Shown piece by piece: positions 1-11,510 of a DNA stretch of 64,000 bases (the stretch's first letter is position 1; each line of letters opens with the position of its first letter). The translations under genes and the position numbers were made by a program. The stretch is from Epiperipatus broadwayi (lineage: Eukaryota > Onychophora > Udeonychophora > Euonychophora > Peripatidae): positions 9,712,085-9,776,084 of the forward strand of contig JAQFVV010012396.1 of the NCBI GenBank assembly GCA_028023455.1, written 5' to 3'. The notes below the pieces were generated by a model that saw only the letters and a list, made by a program, of their open reading frames with translations, did no database searches and had not been told where the DNA came from.

Positions 1-1140
1 TTATTTTACTTTTTCAATTCTTTTTATCATCATTTACATATGTAGAAGCTTTCATTTGTTTGATAGAACTTCTGTAACATATTTAACTTTGTTTATCTTA
101 ACTTTTGTTTATTTTTATAATATATTTAAGTACAACATTTTTCAATATTTATATATAATTTCTGGTTTTGACCAAACAACCAAATTCTCTTAATAAATTT
201 TTCACTACTTCTTAATGGATAATTGTTTCTGAACAGAAGGTTTCATTCCAAAGATAAAATCATTGGCATATCAATCTAGTAAATATAGGAGCATTGAAAA
301 GTTTAACAGTATTTGTTTATTTTTATTTAAATTTATCACAAATATCAATCTTGACCATTTTATTAAATTCATTCTAACTATCTATACAGCTAATCTATTA
401 AAATCTTCCTCTAATACTTATTATATTATTCTCTAATAACATTTTACAACTGCAATATATTATTTTCAGACTAATATTCACTTATCAAGTTCTATTATAT
501 ATTAAATTCTCTGCTCAAACACATGCTTGGTTTAACTAAGTAATTGGATCTTAATATAATAATAATAAATTCCATCCTAAAGTTTAAATGAGATTTTTTA
601 ACATCAAGATGCAATAATTTATTGCATATTCTAAATAAATATTCATCTATAAAAATATATGTTGTTCTGCTTTAAATATCAATATTGGCATGTGTTCAAA
701 GTACTCCAATAAGTCAGAACATCCTGTAGATGAGGTAATACAAAATTATTCATTATGCTAATAAACATTTTCTTAAATATCCCTGACATTTTGTAATTTC
801 AAGAATTCACAGACTGTGGAATATGTGATTTTTAGAAATGAATGAAATGTGATGACACTTTCATATACAGTATTAGAATAAGTTGAAATGGATTACATTA
901 TTAGAAAAAAATTAATAAAAAGATCTCTATAAGAACAAAAATAACAGGTGATAGAAAGTTTCAAATAAATAAGAGAGAAATAGAAAATGTATAAAATGAA
1001 AAATAATCTATTTATCTTTTAAAATATTTGGAAAAAAAAAAAAAAGCTAAATAACTATTGACTGAAAAGCAAGGTTGAAAATACGACTAGATAGACATTT
1101 TTTAAAAATTCTCTATAAAATATATGCTTTTAATAAATAT
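1..1140. other. AT-rich DNA, nothing recognised
   Basis: Low-complexity AT-rich sequence with short A tracts. I see no coding frame with a recognisable motif and no repeat shared with the rest of the window. Confidence 0.6.
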
Positions 1141-1170
1141 TATAGAATCAGCCGGGGGGAAAAGATGAAA
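1141..1170 (-). repeat. possible 3' fragment of the tRNA-like SINE
   Basis: The string TATAGAATCAGCCGGG resembles the 3' end of the SINE copy at 12.5 kb (TATAGAATCAGCTGGG), in the same orientation. The rest of the SINE is missing. It directly precedes the F1 inverted pair. The match is short, so this may be chance. Confidence 0.35.
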
Positions 1171-1187
1171 TTATAATAATGCAGTAA

Positions 1188-1442
1188 GTGCCATCTCATA
1201 TTGCTGACCCACCTGATCACACACATGTTGAAAAGATAAATAATCACCAACATACGTATTTCATGCTAAACCAGCAATCGTCAGTTGGTCTAGATTACTA
1301 TCCTCACACATATATATAATTAGTATTCAGCTTTATATTAAGATAGCCAATATTTATACTTTAATGGACAGGCTTCAAACTATTCCAACTCACAACTCTT
1401 TAGCCTTCCATTTCATTGAAAATCTGATGATGGAATGTTCAA
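1188..1442 (-). repeat. F1 repeat, left arm of inverted pair (copy A-left)
   Basis: This arm is the near-perfect reverse complement of 1472-1729, separated by a 29-bp spacer, so the unit would fold into a giant hairpin with arms of about 255 bp. The same sequence family recurs at 41.85, 44.86, 55.22 and 63.08 kb. Strand is given by the sense of the embedded hammerhead motif. The high arm identity implies a recent insertion or gene conversion between arms. No protein is encoded; short open frames across it differ between copies. Confidence 0.85.
1246..1289 (-). ncRNA. hammerhead ribozyme motif in F1 copy A-left
   Basis: Read on the minus strand, the 44-nt segment is ordered as: stem I strand ACCAA; core CUGACGA (consensus CUGAUGA, one change at the variable position); stem II UGCU/AGCA with a GGUUU loop; core GAAA; self-complementary UACGUA as a minimal stem III; a UG dinucleotide where the cleavage-site UH should be; closing stem I strand UUGGU. 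Family knowledge: type I hammerheads with very short stem III occur in Penelope-like elements and animal retrozymes. The G at the cleavage position should impair this copy. Confidence 0.65.
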
Positions 1443-1471
1443 AGCCCTTGATAGTGCCAAGGTTGTCATCC

Positions 1472-1800
1472 TTGAACATTCCATCATCAGATTTTCAATG
1501 AAATGGAAGGCTAAAAAGTTGTGAGTTGGAATAGTTTGAAGCCTGTCCATTAAAGTATAAATATTGGCTATCTTAATATAAAGCTGAATACTGATTATAT
1601 ATATATGTGTGAGGATAGTAATCTAGACCAACTGATGATTGCTGTTTTAGCATGAAATACGTATATTGGTGATTATTTATCTTTTCAACATGTGTGTGAT
1701 CAGGTGGGTCAGCAATATGAGATGGCACTGAGAGTGGTGGGTCGTGTGAAAGTCTGTTCAAACCCCGCATATATTACATATATAAATGCAGGTTTAAGCC
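1472..1800 (+). repeat. F1 repeat, right arm of inverted pair (copy A-right)
   Basis: This is the right arm of the F1 hairpin. The arm match ends at 1729, but the F1 family match continues to about 1800 with the segment that precedes the left-type copies elsewhere (a block ending in a hairpin like the one flanking copies D and E). The sense strand contains a complete hammerhead-like core. The two arms diverge outward, so each ribozyme would be transcribed away from the centre. Confidence 0.85.
1627..1670 (+). ncRNA. hammerhead ribozyme motif in F1 copy A-right
   Basis: The order is ACCAA (stem I), CUGAUGA (canonical core), stem II UGCU/AGCA with a four-U loop and a U-U mismatch at its base, GAAA (canonical core), palindromic UACGUA (stem III), UA (cleavage-site UH), UUGGU (stem I partner). 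Every invariant element of a type I hammerhead is present. Stem III is only 3 bp with no loop as a monomer, so cleavage would probably need two molecules pairing through UACGUA, as proposed for minimal-stem-III hammerheads. Confidence 0.72.
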
Positions 1801-4800
1801 TGTACAATGTATTAATAATGCAGTAAATAATTCAACATTATAAAATAATAAAATAATGGAAGATGACTTCAAACACTATGAAAGGTAAATAATAAGTAAG
1901 AAAAAATGTAAGACTAAGATCAAAGAGTTGTTTAATAAAAAATGATATTGTTGCCTAAGAATCAAGTTAGTAAATTTAAACATTAAACATTTATTCATGA
2001 AGTAACAAAATAGCTAATTTCGTATACATCAAAAATTACAAAACAGATATAATAAATATTAAAACTTTCTATATTTAAGGTTGATTAAGGATAGTGACTA
2101 ATAACTTAAATCCTAAGGTAAATCTGAATGACAAAAAAAAAAAAAAACCTGGATATGTAACATAACAGTGTTAAAACAGCAAAATTTTACGGAAGTAAAT
2201 CTACACAACACAAATTATTATTAAAGTTTTTAAATTAAACTGTATTAAGGAATAACAAACAAGTAATATCAAGTACCTGATAAACTTATTCTTTTATTGT
2301 CTAGATATTTTAACTCGCTTTCAGACAGAAAATGTATATTTAAAAAACTAATAATTCCTCATTCTTTTCAGTAAACAAAAGGTTTCTATATTAATTCTTT
2401 AGAGATGGAAAATGAGTATCTGATAATAACATGATATCTATGAAAAAAAAAAAAAAAGATTGCTATGACTTAAAGAAAATCAAATTGTTAGTACTCAAAT
2501 AGTTTAGGAATCATTGTATTGTTTAATGTTTTAAAATCGACATTTAACAATGCCAGCAGTCACTTAAATGGAAAAATCAACTAAAGTCAAAAATCATGTT
2601 GAAAAAGATCTATGAACATTATAAAAGTATAAAATAACAAATCAAATCATTACAGATGTCAGCATATACTTAAACAAGAATGTTTATTTATGGCCAAGTT
2701 TTCTATTTCAGTGCCATTGTTTTCTAATGTGAATATCTCACTGAGCAAAGGATAATTATGCGCTTTTAGTTAGGTAAACTGTCATTTACAATTTTCTCAA
2801 CCATTGGAAAAGTCTAGGGTCTTGCAATAGTCTAAGAAGCAAACAACCAGCCTGTCTTTCCTCTGTTGTGAAATATATTATTAAAAGTATTATGATTTTA
2901 GTGTCAATATTTTATTATTTTGTGATAATCATTATTCTAACACAAAAGCATCACATTTGAATATTTTGAAGGATGAAGTTCATCTCATGGTGCAAATATT
3001 ATTTTCTGACCACAATATTATCTTTCAAGATGATGATTCAATTCATACAGGACATGAAGTCAATGAACTTTCCAATCACTTTATTTAAATAATATTAGTG
3101 CCCTAAAAAACTTTTTTAATTGGGAGACAAATATTTGGAAAGCATTGCCATCTATGAGAGAATTTGAGGCTTTTCTCCATAAATATCGATTTAATATTCT
3201 TATTTAAAAATATAAAATGGTAGCCCTATACCATATTAATAATAAAGATAATATAGGTTTTCATGTTATTTTGTTCAAACTTTGTATAAATATATATTGT
3301 GAAATGTTTTTTTAGATTTTTCTATGAATAAAAACAAAGAAAGGACAGTTTCCAGAAAAGTTTTTCAACCAATTTGGACCTCATGCAAAACTACAACAAT
3401 GATCAAGACTATCCACTTTATAAAATCTATCTTAGTATAAATGGTCATTTATTTGCCTGACTTTACATATGAGAAAAAATCTTAGACCATTTAACAATTT
3501 TTACTCAAATAAATAATTCTGCCAATATACATATATTTCAAAAAAAGTTGTAAACATTTTTTAAAAAAAAGCAAATTATCAAATTCATTATTATCACAAT
3601 TAAATATGTCCAAAAAAAATACAATGAATAAAAAATGAAATGAAAAATAATACATTTGCAGTTTTCAATTTAAAAACAGTTCCTTAAATATATAATTTAA
3701 TTACAAACTAATACTAATAATGAATTCCAGGATTCTTAAGTGAAAAATAAAATATTTGTGCAACTAGATTTCATTAGAAAATCTTAATTGTCATAGATAT
3801 TATACTTTAAAATTTGTTGCAGAAAACAAAGGAATTAATAAACTGATAATTGTTATATTTATTTATGCATTTCTTGCTTAATTCAGACAAAACACATATT
3901 GCAAAATATATAAATAATAAATTTTCATTTTTCCTTAAGTGAAACACTTCACTAAGATAAAATTAACTTTAAATTGTACTGCAATATGATATTATTATGA
4001 GCTTGAAAACAAAAACACAGCAAAAAAACTATTAAGTTTCTAGAATTCAATTAGTTTCTTATTGTTGATATATTTTTTAACCAGTCATAAACTTTATAAA
4101 TAAAGCTAATTGAAATAAATATAATAATCAGGCAATAGAAGATTTAGTTTCAATTGAAAACATGACTAGGTAGAGTTTATGGAATAAAGCAGAAGTTATT
4201 TGTGAAAATTTCAAATAAAGCTGAAAAAAATAACAAATGATTCATTCTAATGTCTACGTCCATTATTCTTAATCATCTCAGATGTCTGTTTAAGTTTCAA
4301 ATAATTAATAAAGGACCAGAAGATCTATGGATAATTAAAAGAAATAATTAAAATATTTTTTTTTTAAAAATGTCCAAAATAATTTTAAAAAAAAAATGAA
4401 AAAGACAAATAAATAAAAATTGGGAAAAAAATTTGAGATTGGATAAACTAAAGAATGCTATAATTTATAAGTGATATAACAAAAATCAAATAGGAATAGA
4501 ATATAATGAAATAACTGAAGATCAGATTTGGTTTGATATAACAACAAAAACAGAAAACCAAAGAAATTAATGTTAATGCATTAGAAATAATATAATAAAT
4601 TGTCAACTAAATTACTTTCAGAATGGAAAAGATCTATTTATATTGCAATTCAAAAAAAAAAAAAAGTGTTATCTCAAAATGGAATTACTTACATAAAAGC
4701 TGAATTCAGTAAACATCACAAAAATAAGAAACTTCAGTGCTGAAACATGGTGTGAAAAAATTAAGAAATATTACAAGTCAAAAAATTATTTGTTACCCAT

Positions 4801-5380
4801 AATAAAATCATTGATTCAAATGATCTTAATATCTGCAATATTCCCAAAAAAATGGTTTTGCATATCAACATCAATATTCTCAAAAAAAACAACAACTTTG
4901 CAACATAAAAAAAACATTAAGCTAAATATTAGTGCTATATTTTGTCAACTTGTATACTATGTGAGGCTCAACAAAGCAATTCTAGATATGGTGGGGAAAA
5001 ATGTTTATATGCTAATGTCATTCCATTTGCAAAATATTGAGAAAAATTATAAAATAAAATTACAAATTTATAACTAAATGTAAAAAAGACAAAGACTTAT
5101 AAAAAAGAAATGGCAGTTGGCTTTAATTAAACCAATGAATGATATGGAAATAGTATTTAAGATAAATAATCTAAAAAAAAAAAAAACTTGCAAAGTCATA
5201 TCAGAAAAAATACACAAAACAAAATTTGATATGATTATGTCCTAATATTCATTTGAAGAATTAAATAATCAGATTAAAATAATATTTATTTTGCATATAC
5301 AAAATATATAACAATTATAATCCAAATACTCCCTTTCTTTACAAATCTTGTTTATTTCTATGAACTAAATTTATCAACAT
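1801..5380. other. AT-rich DNA, no gene recognised
   Basis: Long AT-rich stretch with A homopolymers at about 2133, 2443, 4650 and 5173. A 95-codon frame at 4790-5077 is made of Ile/Lys/Asn/Phe codons and shows no family motif. I see no terminal repeats or shared repeat family here. Confidence 0.6.
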
Positions 5381-5833
5381 CCATATTGTACCGAGATATA
5401 TCAGGAAGGAGTGTGCTTTCTTCGGAGGTACACATAATTTTAAAAATAATATAAATTGATAAACGATTTGTGTAAATATTAATAAAAATAAAAGATCTCG
5501 TAGGGTAAAATAAGAATAAAGATTTTTTTTCTCATAGACAGGTTATCGTTAAAAGCATAAAATAAATAGTTTTATAATATATAATTTTGAATCGTATTTA
5601 AATAAAACCTAAAGAATTAAAAATTGATTTAACTAAATTTGATTTGATTAAAATTTGATTTAACTAAATTGAAATTCGATTTAAGATTGCTTTAAGAAAA
5701 AAAAAAAAGAAAAAGCAAGGTGGAATTCGTTTTGTCTTATAATCATAATAAAAAAGAAAAATATATGTAATTAAAGGAATGTAGTGAACAATGGGAGCTA
5801 ATGACAAACATATGAAATTTCCATTAAACGGCT

Positions 5834-5945
5834 AATTAGTGAAAATAACTTTAACAAAGAAATTGAAAATAACTTTAACAAAGAAATTGAAATAACTATA
5901 ACAAAGAAAGTGAAATAAAGAAATTGAAATAACTCTAGCAGAGAA
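5834..5945. repeat. tandem repeat, about 24-26 bp unit
   Basis: Four to five imperfect copies of a unit containing TAACTTTAACAAAGAAATTG. It lies upstream of the TATA-like element at 6060, where LTR U3 repeats often sit. A minus-strand frame across it (5832-6074) is open only because of the repeat. Confidence 0.8.
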
Positions 5946-6059
5946 TACAAAGAAATTAAATGACCAATGCGAACACCAGAAAGTCAGCACGGACCATAAC
6001 TGAAACACCAGAGGATTAGTTACGTATTGTAGATTGAATCCGCAAGATAAGGACAGAAA

Positions 6060-6068
6060 ATATAAAAA
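6060..6068 (+). promoter_or_regulatory. TATA-box-like element
   Basis: TATAAAAAG sits in a CpG-rich context about 30 bp upstream of a plausible initiation region. It is consistent with an LTR or Pol II promoter on the plus strand, but no transcript evidence is available. Confidence 0.4.
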
Positions 6069-6534
6069 GGGCAAATTTTCTATTCAAAGACATCTTAAGC
6101 ATCATATACATCTTAAGCTCTTCTTCTTATTATTCATTCATTAATTATATTATTTTCATAGATAAAGAGTATACGTCTAAAGTAAAATGCTGCATTGTTA
6201 AACCCATCGTGTGAACAACCGGCCGAATCCTTCCATGCAATACCAACAGCAGACAGTTCAAATTTCGATCATGGTCGTGTAAAACAAGAAGGAGACGGAG
6301 TGTCCACGTGGAGCCCACAGGATCCCAATGACATCGGGAAACGGATTGCAAAGAGTTAGCGCTAACTGACCGAATGAAACACTATCAGAAGCAACGCTCG
6401 GAACCGTGCATAAGGGAGAAAGCTAGGTAATGTTTATTTCAATTTCTAATTCACTAATAAAAAGCCGTAATAATAAACTCTGAACTTTATCTTACGAACA
6501 ATAAGTACTAATTGTCTTTAGCTCCATTACCCAG

Positions 6535-6742
6535 AGATTTTAGTGTGATTTCAAATATAAGTGTATGCGTATAATTATTTTCAAAATGTATTTATAATAT
6601 GAGATTTTCGTGTGATTTCCAATATAAGTGTATGCGTATAATTATTTTCAAAATGTATTTATAATGTGAGATTTCGGTGTGATTTCAAATATAAGTGTAT
6701 GCGGATAATTATTTTCAAAATGTATTTATAATATGAGATTTT
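6535..6742. repeat. 67-bp minisatellite, three copies plus a partial
   Basis: Units at 6535-6601, 6602-6668 and 6669-6735 differ by only a few substitutions, followed by the first bases of a fourth unit. Each contains GTGTATGCGTATAATTATTT or a close variant. The lengths are exactly 67 bp in all three. Confidence 0.95.
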
Positions 6743-7030
6743 ATTGTATTAAATATTATCTGAACTTGAACGAAAGTGTAGTTAATTATATTATAAGACC
6801 AAACGAAGTGTAATAGCGTAAATAGAGATTTCATGGTTTAGTGATTACTTAAATTAGATTTAAATTAAATAATTAAATAAAAGAAAAAGAGAAAGCGAGA
6901 AAATTAGCGCAGAGAAAGATTCATAAATTGATTTTTAGGTAGGCGGAGTACATTTTATTGATTATTGTAGCTGAGCTAGCGGGAGCGGGTACTAGATCGT
7001 ATTGGTCAAGCAGACTTGTCGACAAGGTCG

Positions 7031-7360
7031 GCTGGCGCCCATAGGATTTTTTCCTTTAAATAAATAAAAAGTTTGATTGGCTAATATGTAGTCTAGCAAA
7101 CGAGTATAAATGTTATTGGCAAATATTTTCCAATGATATTGATTACTCTACCCGAGGTACTGACAGCCCTGTGATAGGATTTTGTGTAAGAGGGAGGTAC
7201 AAAATTCTGATCGAGTCGTTATTATAAAATTTAAAACATTGTTATTGATTTATATAAATGATGTTTTTATAAAATTTACGAGACGACGTAAAAGAAAGGG
7301 TTAGGTATAATATATATATATCATCCTATAATTCTATGTATATTTTAACACCATATTCTG
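7031..7360. other. continuation of the CpG-rich block
   Basis: It begins with TGGCGCCCATAGG and later contains a purine run AAGAGGGAGG near 7188, which resembles a polypurine tract, then returns to AT-rich DNA. If the block upstream is an LTR, this would be a drastically shortened interior. I see no coding frame. Confidence 0.35.
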
Positions 7361-8260
7361 GTCATTTTCAAGGTCTGTTTTCCAATTATTTCTACAAATA
7401 CATACAGATTTATAAATTATGCAAAGATTTATAAAATTATAAAAATAATAATTATCCAAATATTTTTTACAAAAGTGATATTCCAATTAATTAATTAATA
7501 AAAATCACTTTTGTATACATAAATTATGAATAAATGTAAATATTTAGAAAAATTATGATACTTACGTATTAGTCCGGGGTAAAATTTTAGTCTTCGCTAC
7601 CTATGATTATTTATGATTGCTAAATATTTGATAGTATGTTTTATTTAATTAAGTAAATAAATTTAACTTTCAAAGATTTAAAAAATCATTTTTAACAAAG
7701 TTATAAATAATAATTCCATTTTCTGTATTAATGACAATTTATGTATGTGCCAAAAGATGGTCATCATTAAAGCATAAGTAGATCAGTGGTAGCTAGAAAT
7801 TAATAAAAAATGTATAGTATATATAAAAATACACTAGAGATCTTCAACAACTTATCTTTGAAAGTTAAATTTACTTAATTAAATAAAATGTTATTAAACA
7901 AGATAAAACTCTCCATACAGTAGTGGCCGCCCTGTGCCAACCAGAGTAATCAATGGATGCCAGAAGGCTTGTGCATAAAATTCCTATCTAATGCCTACTC
8001 ATCCAATATCCCCAGACTAGTTTCTGGCTTGAGCTAGTATACGAGATGGTGATCATGTGATGTTTAGTGGTTTAAATAAAATGTACTATCAAATATTTAG
8101 CATTCGTAGATAATCATAATGATTTTAATGAAGACTAAAATTTAACCGTGGAACTAATATGTAAATACCAAAATTATTATTATAATTTTATAAAACTTTG
8201 TATAATTTTTAAATCTATGCACATCTGTAGGAATAAATGAAAATAAACTTTGGAAATGAT
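7361..8260. repeat. large inverted repeat (about 300-bp arms) interrupted by an F2 insertion
   Basis: The left arm (about 7361-7678) pairs with the right arm (about 7854-8260, minus its insertion). Landmarks are AAATATTTGATAGTA in the left arm against TACTATCAAATATTT in the right, and AACTTTCAAAG against CTTTGAAAGTT at the inner ends. The left arm also holds a small hairpin around 7470-7515 (ACAAAAGTGAT/ATCACTTTTGT). Arms are moderately diverged, so it is older than F1 copy A. It is probably a foldback-type or non-autonomous DNA transposon. Confidence 0.75.
7879..8083 (-). mobile_element. F2 repeat insertion with 12-bp target duplication
   Basis: TTAAATAAAATG flanks the insertion at 7879-7890 and 8072-8083. 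The other arm of the surrounding inverted repeat lacks the insert, which confirms it. The 181-bp insert (7891-8071) matches the repeats at 11.0-11.5 kb. A 12-bp direct duplication suggests target-primed retrotransposition. The hammerhead-like segment found in F2 is internally deleted here: the CTCA stem I strand and GAAACTAGTC with TGGGG remain, but the CTGATGA core and most of stem II are lost. Confidence 0.75.
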
Positions 8261-8269
8261 TATATATGA

Positions 8270-10190
8270 TTTAAATATAAAAGTAATTATAAGATGATAT
8301 ATATAAATATAGAGAAATTTGATTCATAAAATAACAAGACTTAAAAAAAATAAATATTATAATAAGATTTTAAGAAAATAAATATAAGGGGATATAATTT
8401 ATATGTATTGAAATTAATGAACCAATTTTGAAGGAGGGAAAAGATCCTATTTATTTATTTATTTAATTAATTAGATTACTAGATAATCCAATTTGTTAAA
8501 AAGTGCACTATTATAAAAAAAATTAATGAAAAAAAAATTTTAAAAAATGAATAGACTTATAATTACAATAATGTAATATAAAAGATATCTTAAATGTAGA
8601 TTTAATAAATGATTGACTTAATAATTACAGTAATAACAATAGTAATGAAAGATATTTGAAATGCTGAACATTTGATGAATGGTTTATCAGGAAAAAACCC
8701 AGAAATAATTTGAAATTCTAATAATAGTAAAAATATGAATAAACTTATAGTATTAACAAAAAATACAAATATCATTATCTATCCTTCTTTGTTTAAACAT
8801 AATACTATCTCAATATAAATCTTCAATTATTCTTTTAGCAAAGATGTTTTAGTTAATCACTTCCAAAAACAAAAAGTTGATTGACTACATTGATTAGAGA
8901 ATATTAAAAGATTCACTAAATTATAGAAATCTTGAAAAATTTAATTTTGATAACATAATGAAAATAAACATTGTTCAAATGGTGTAATTAGATTGATTTT
9001 AACATAGTTCAAAAAATATAGTGTAAATCTCTTCTTATAAATTATTTAAAAAACCAAATGAATTGTAATCAAGTTTAACTAAATCTCAATGTGTATTAAG
9101 TGTACCCAGTCTGTAATCAGGCCACTCTTAGAACTGATAGATAATGAAATGACTCGTAGACATGAGGGTTAACTGTAAATGACCAATAAACAGTATTCTA
9201 CCAAAAATACCTCCTGAAACCTCTAATATATGCTAGTTCATCAAAAGCTTTTGTGATTTCTCTTCATTCTTTTACCTTATTAACTTCAATCTCCCTGCAT
9301 TAACTCTATCAAAAAACTGTTTTTGTGGTGTCATATTTCTATCCTTTATTTACAAAAATAAAATTCTAATATCAAATTTCCTTTTTTTTTTTGTGTACGT
9401 AAGTGTCTGCTTGCCAATAAAATAAAGACATATGTAGTTTTAGTTGAGATTTTTGACTACGATAGTATAATCCAGTACTGGATTTGGAATAAAAGTTTCA
9501 ACTTAGAAAAAATTATATGATTAGGTAGCTCTACTAGAAAGTGGAAAGGATTTTAAAAAGCTGATCTAAAATTGGCCTGTCTCACACAATCTGCTAGGTC
9601 ACTGGGCTCGATGAATCATTCACTAAAGAGGTAGAAACAATTATAAAATTAATAATGGTGGTAATTCAGAAGGTAGTTTTAATAATAAACATAAGTATTT
9701 TTAATTCCATTTTTTTTTTTAAAACATAGATATATAAAATGTGCAACCTTTTCCTTAAATTCTTTATGATCTAACTTGGTTTGAGCAATGATATTTGTAT
9801 ATATTTTATCAATGCTTAAATATCAGTACTATATTCAGAACATTTGGATAATAGCATTACATTAATATCATTAAAAGGCTGAATTTTTTTCTTCTTAGAG
9901 ACTTTATATATATGTCAGAAGAAACAGTAAACTTTGGTTAAATAATAGAAAATAATGATATTGTACAATGGTCTGTTATTACATTACAAAAAAATTCAAT
10001 AACAACAGACCATTTGAGTTTATAGTTTGGAAATATATGAATTGATTATTACAAACATTTTATTTAGTCAGAAAAATTGCCATAAATCAACATTCTATTT
10101 AATAAATTACATTATAGTTAGAAGCAAAAATACAAAACCATAATACATGAAAACTTATAAATGCAGAGTGATGAACAAATCATAAAATTA
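8270..10190. other. AT-rich DNA, no gene recognised
   Basis: I see no coding motif. A short hairpin lies at 9967-10014, where AATGGTCTGTTATT pairs with AATAACAACAGACCATT. It has no obvious terminator or RNA-gene context. Confidence 0.5.
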
Positions 10191-10199
10191 AAATGATAG

Positions 10200-10960
10200 G
10201 AAAGAATTCCTATTTCAAACATACTGATATGAAATTTAATGTTCATTTTGAGGCATCTGCCATTCATGATGTGTTTCAACGAATACTAAATACTAAAATT
10301 GTCAATTTGAAATTTCAAGATTGTCATTTTATTGATTTGTGCAGTTTTTTACAGCATGTATTGTGAATATATATAAAATTATTCTTGGACTCACTGAAAA
10401 AAATCCGGACTGGTTCTAGGAGTATATTCTATTAATAATAATCGAATTAAGAGGAAATGCATTTTCCACCTGGCAATATAATAAATTAAACTTGAACTTT
10501 CCTTCCTAGGCAACACAAAGATTTAAAGGAGAAATTCAATAATTGACAAGAAGGATTAAAAATGATTAAAACTATAAAAGGGATAATCATTTACTGATCA
10601 TAGTCATTTATCATAATTATGAAATCCATGAATAGCATTTTTTAAATGATGTTTTAAATAAATAGGAGGTAGAAGATGATTTTTAATGACTGGACCTTCC
10701 TAATCTTTTATAGATTTGAATAAAAATATTCAGGTTAATGAAGTTAAAATGGCTGTTTAAATTACAAAAATGGAAAGGCTGCATCCTAATGGATGCCTGG
10801 AAATTTTTTAAAAAAAGTTAATACAATAACTTCAAAATTATTGAAATTTTTTAGAAATATTGGAATCATGAAGTCATGCTATCTGATCTTAAATATCACT
10901 TAATCCTAAAAATGTTTCTATTATTTCAATATATGAAAACCAAAAGAATAAAAAAAAAAA
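10200..10960 (+). pseudogene. decayed LINE (copy L3), connector and start of reverse transcriptase
   Basis: It aligns by eye with 38210-38960 of the better LINE copy L2. A shared stretch reads LNKNIQVNEVKMAV here against LDKHIQLNEVKTAL there, followed by an ATGGAAAGGCTGCATCC block that encodes the lysine/proline-rich turn just before reverse transcriptase motifs. Stops and indels occur every few codons, so this copy is dead. An F2 inverted pair follows, and the 3' end of the same LINE family resumes near 13.1 kb. Confidence 0.6.
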
Positions 10961-11092
10961 AGACTAATGATATAAACAATAATCCATTATAGCAGAAGTA
11001 TTTAAAAAAAACCCACAGTAGCAACTCAAGTCATAGTAATCAATGGATGCTAGGTTTGTGTATCAAAATCCCTATTCTAGTGTCTACTCATC

Positions 11093-11140
11093 CAATATCA
11101 GATTAATTTCTTGCTTGTGATCTTCATCAGTGAGGGGCCT
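11093..11140 (-). ncRNA. decayed hammerhead-like motif, F2 left copy
   Basis: On the minus strand the order is CCUCA (stem I), CUGAUGA (canonical core), a weak stem II region AGAUC-ACAA-GCAA, GAAA (canonical core), UUAAUC, then UGA, which can pair with the UCA before the core. Core elements are correct but stem II is damaged. The sister copy at 11300 retains a better stem I, so the family consensus looks canonical. Confidence 0.5.
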
Positions 11141-11299
11141 TGGATCTGTATGACTATACAGGTGAATTAGCTTGGAATGAAAAGATTATTGTTTTCATTT
11201 GGGGCTCATAGCTTTGTAGTTAACTAAATGGATAAAAAATGGCTGCTGAAGGATTGCAATGGATCCAAAGATCTAGATATAGTGCTCTCAGATCAAGGC

Positions 11300-11341
11300 T
11301 TCTCAGTAATGAAGTTCACAAGATAAAAACTAGTCTGGGAA
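11300..11341 (+). ncRNA. decayed hammerhead-like motif, F2 right copy
   Basis: UUCUCA pairs over six positions with UGGGAA as stem I. The core reads GUAAUGA instead of CUGAUGA, the stem II region is AGUUC-ACAA-GAU, and AAAA replaces GAAA. CUAGUC provides a minimal palindromic stem III (CUAG) and the GUC cleavage site. The core substitutions should make this copy inactive. Confidence 0.5.
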
Positions 11342-11510
11342 TATTAGATGAGTGGGCATTAGATTGGGATTTTGATGCACAAACCTTTTAGTATCCATCA
11401 ATTACAATGATTTGCAATGGGAGACACTACTGTACGGAGAGAGTTGCTACTGTTTTAACAGCTCGTGTAAACATAAGAAATGATGATCATGTGATATTTT
11501 ATGATTTAAT

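Larger units (their letters stand above)
5381..7030 (+). mobile_element. CpG-rich LTR-like or promoter-like block
   Basis: Base composition changes abruptly: CpG dinucleotides are frequent here and rare on either side. A TATA-type element (TATAAAAAG) lies near 6060, AATAAA near 6470, and TGGCGCCC near 7032. The last matches the first eight bases of a tRNA-Lys-type primer-binding site and follows a CGACA end at about 7022. Two tandem-repeat blocks lie inside. This fits a 5' or solo LTR followed by a primer-binding site, with the left end perhaps TGTAGTG near 5779. I could not find a partner LTR or a target duplication. A host promoter is the alternative. Confidence 0.4.
10990..11510. mobile_element. 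F2 inverted pair
   Basis: The left copy (about 11012-11136, minus sense) and right copy (about 11300-11470, plus sense) are inverted versions of the F2 unit seen at 7.9 kb, separated by roughly 160 bp. The right flank (about 11470-11500) contains GATCATGTGAT, which also flanks the 7.9-kb copy at about 8050. That suggests the inverted pair is the original form and the 7.9-kb copy is an internal deletion of it. The pair sits between segments homologous to parts of one LINE. Confidence 0.7.

Noticed and set aside
4790-5077. 95-codon plus-strand frame
   Set aside because: AT-biased amino acids only, no motif, no neighbouring promoter or splice signals.
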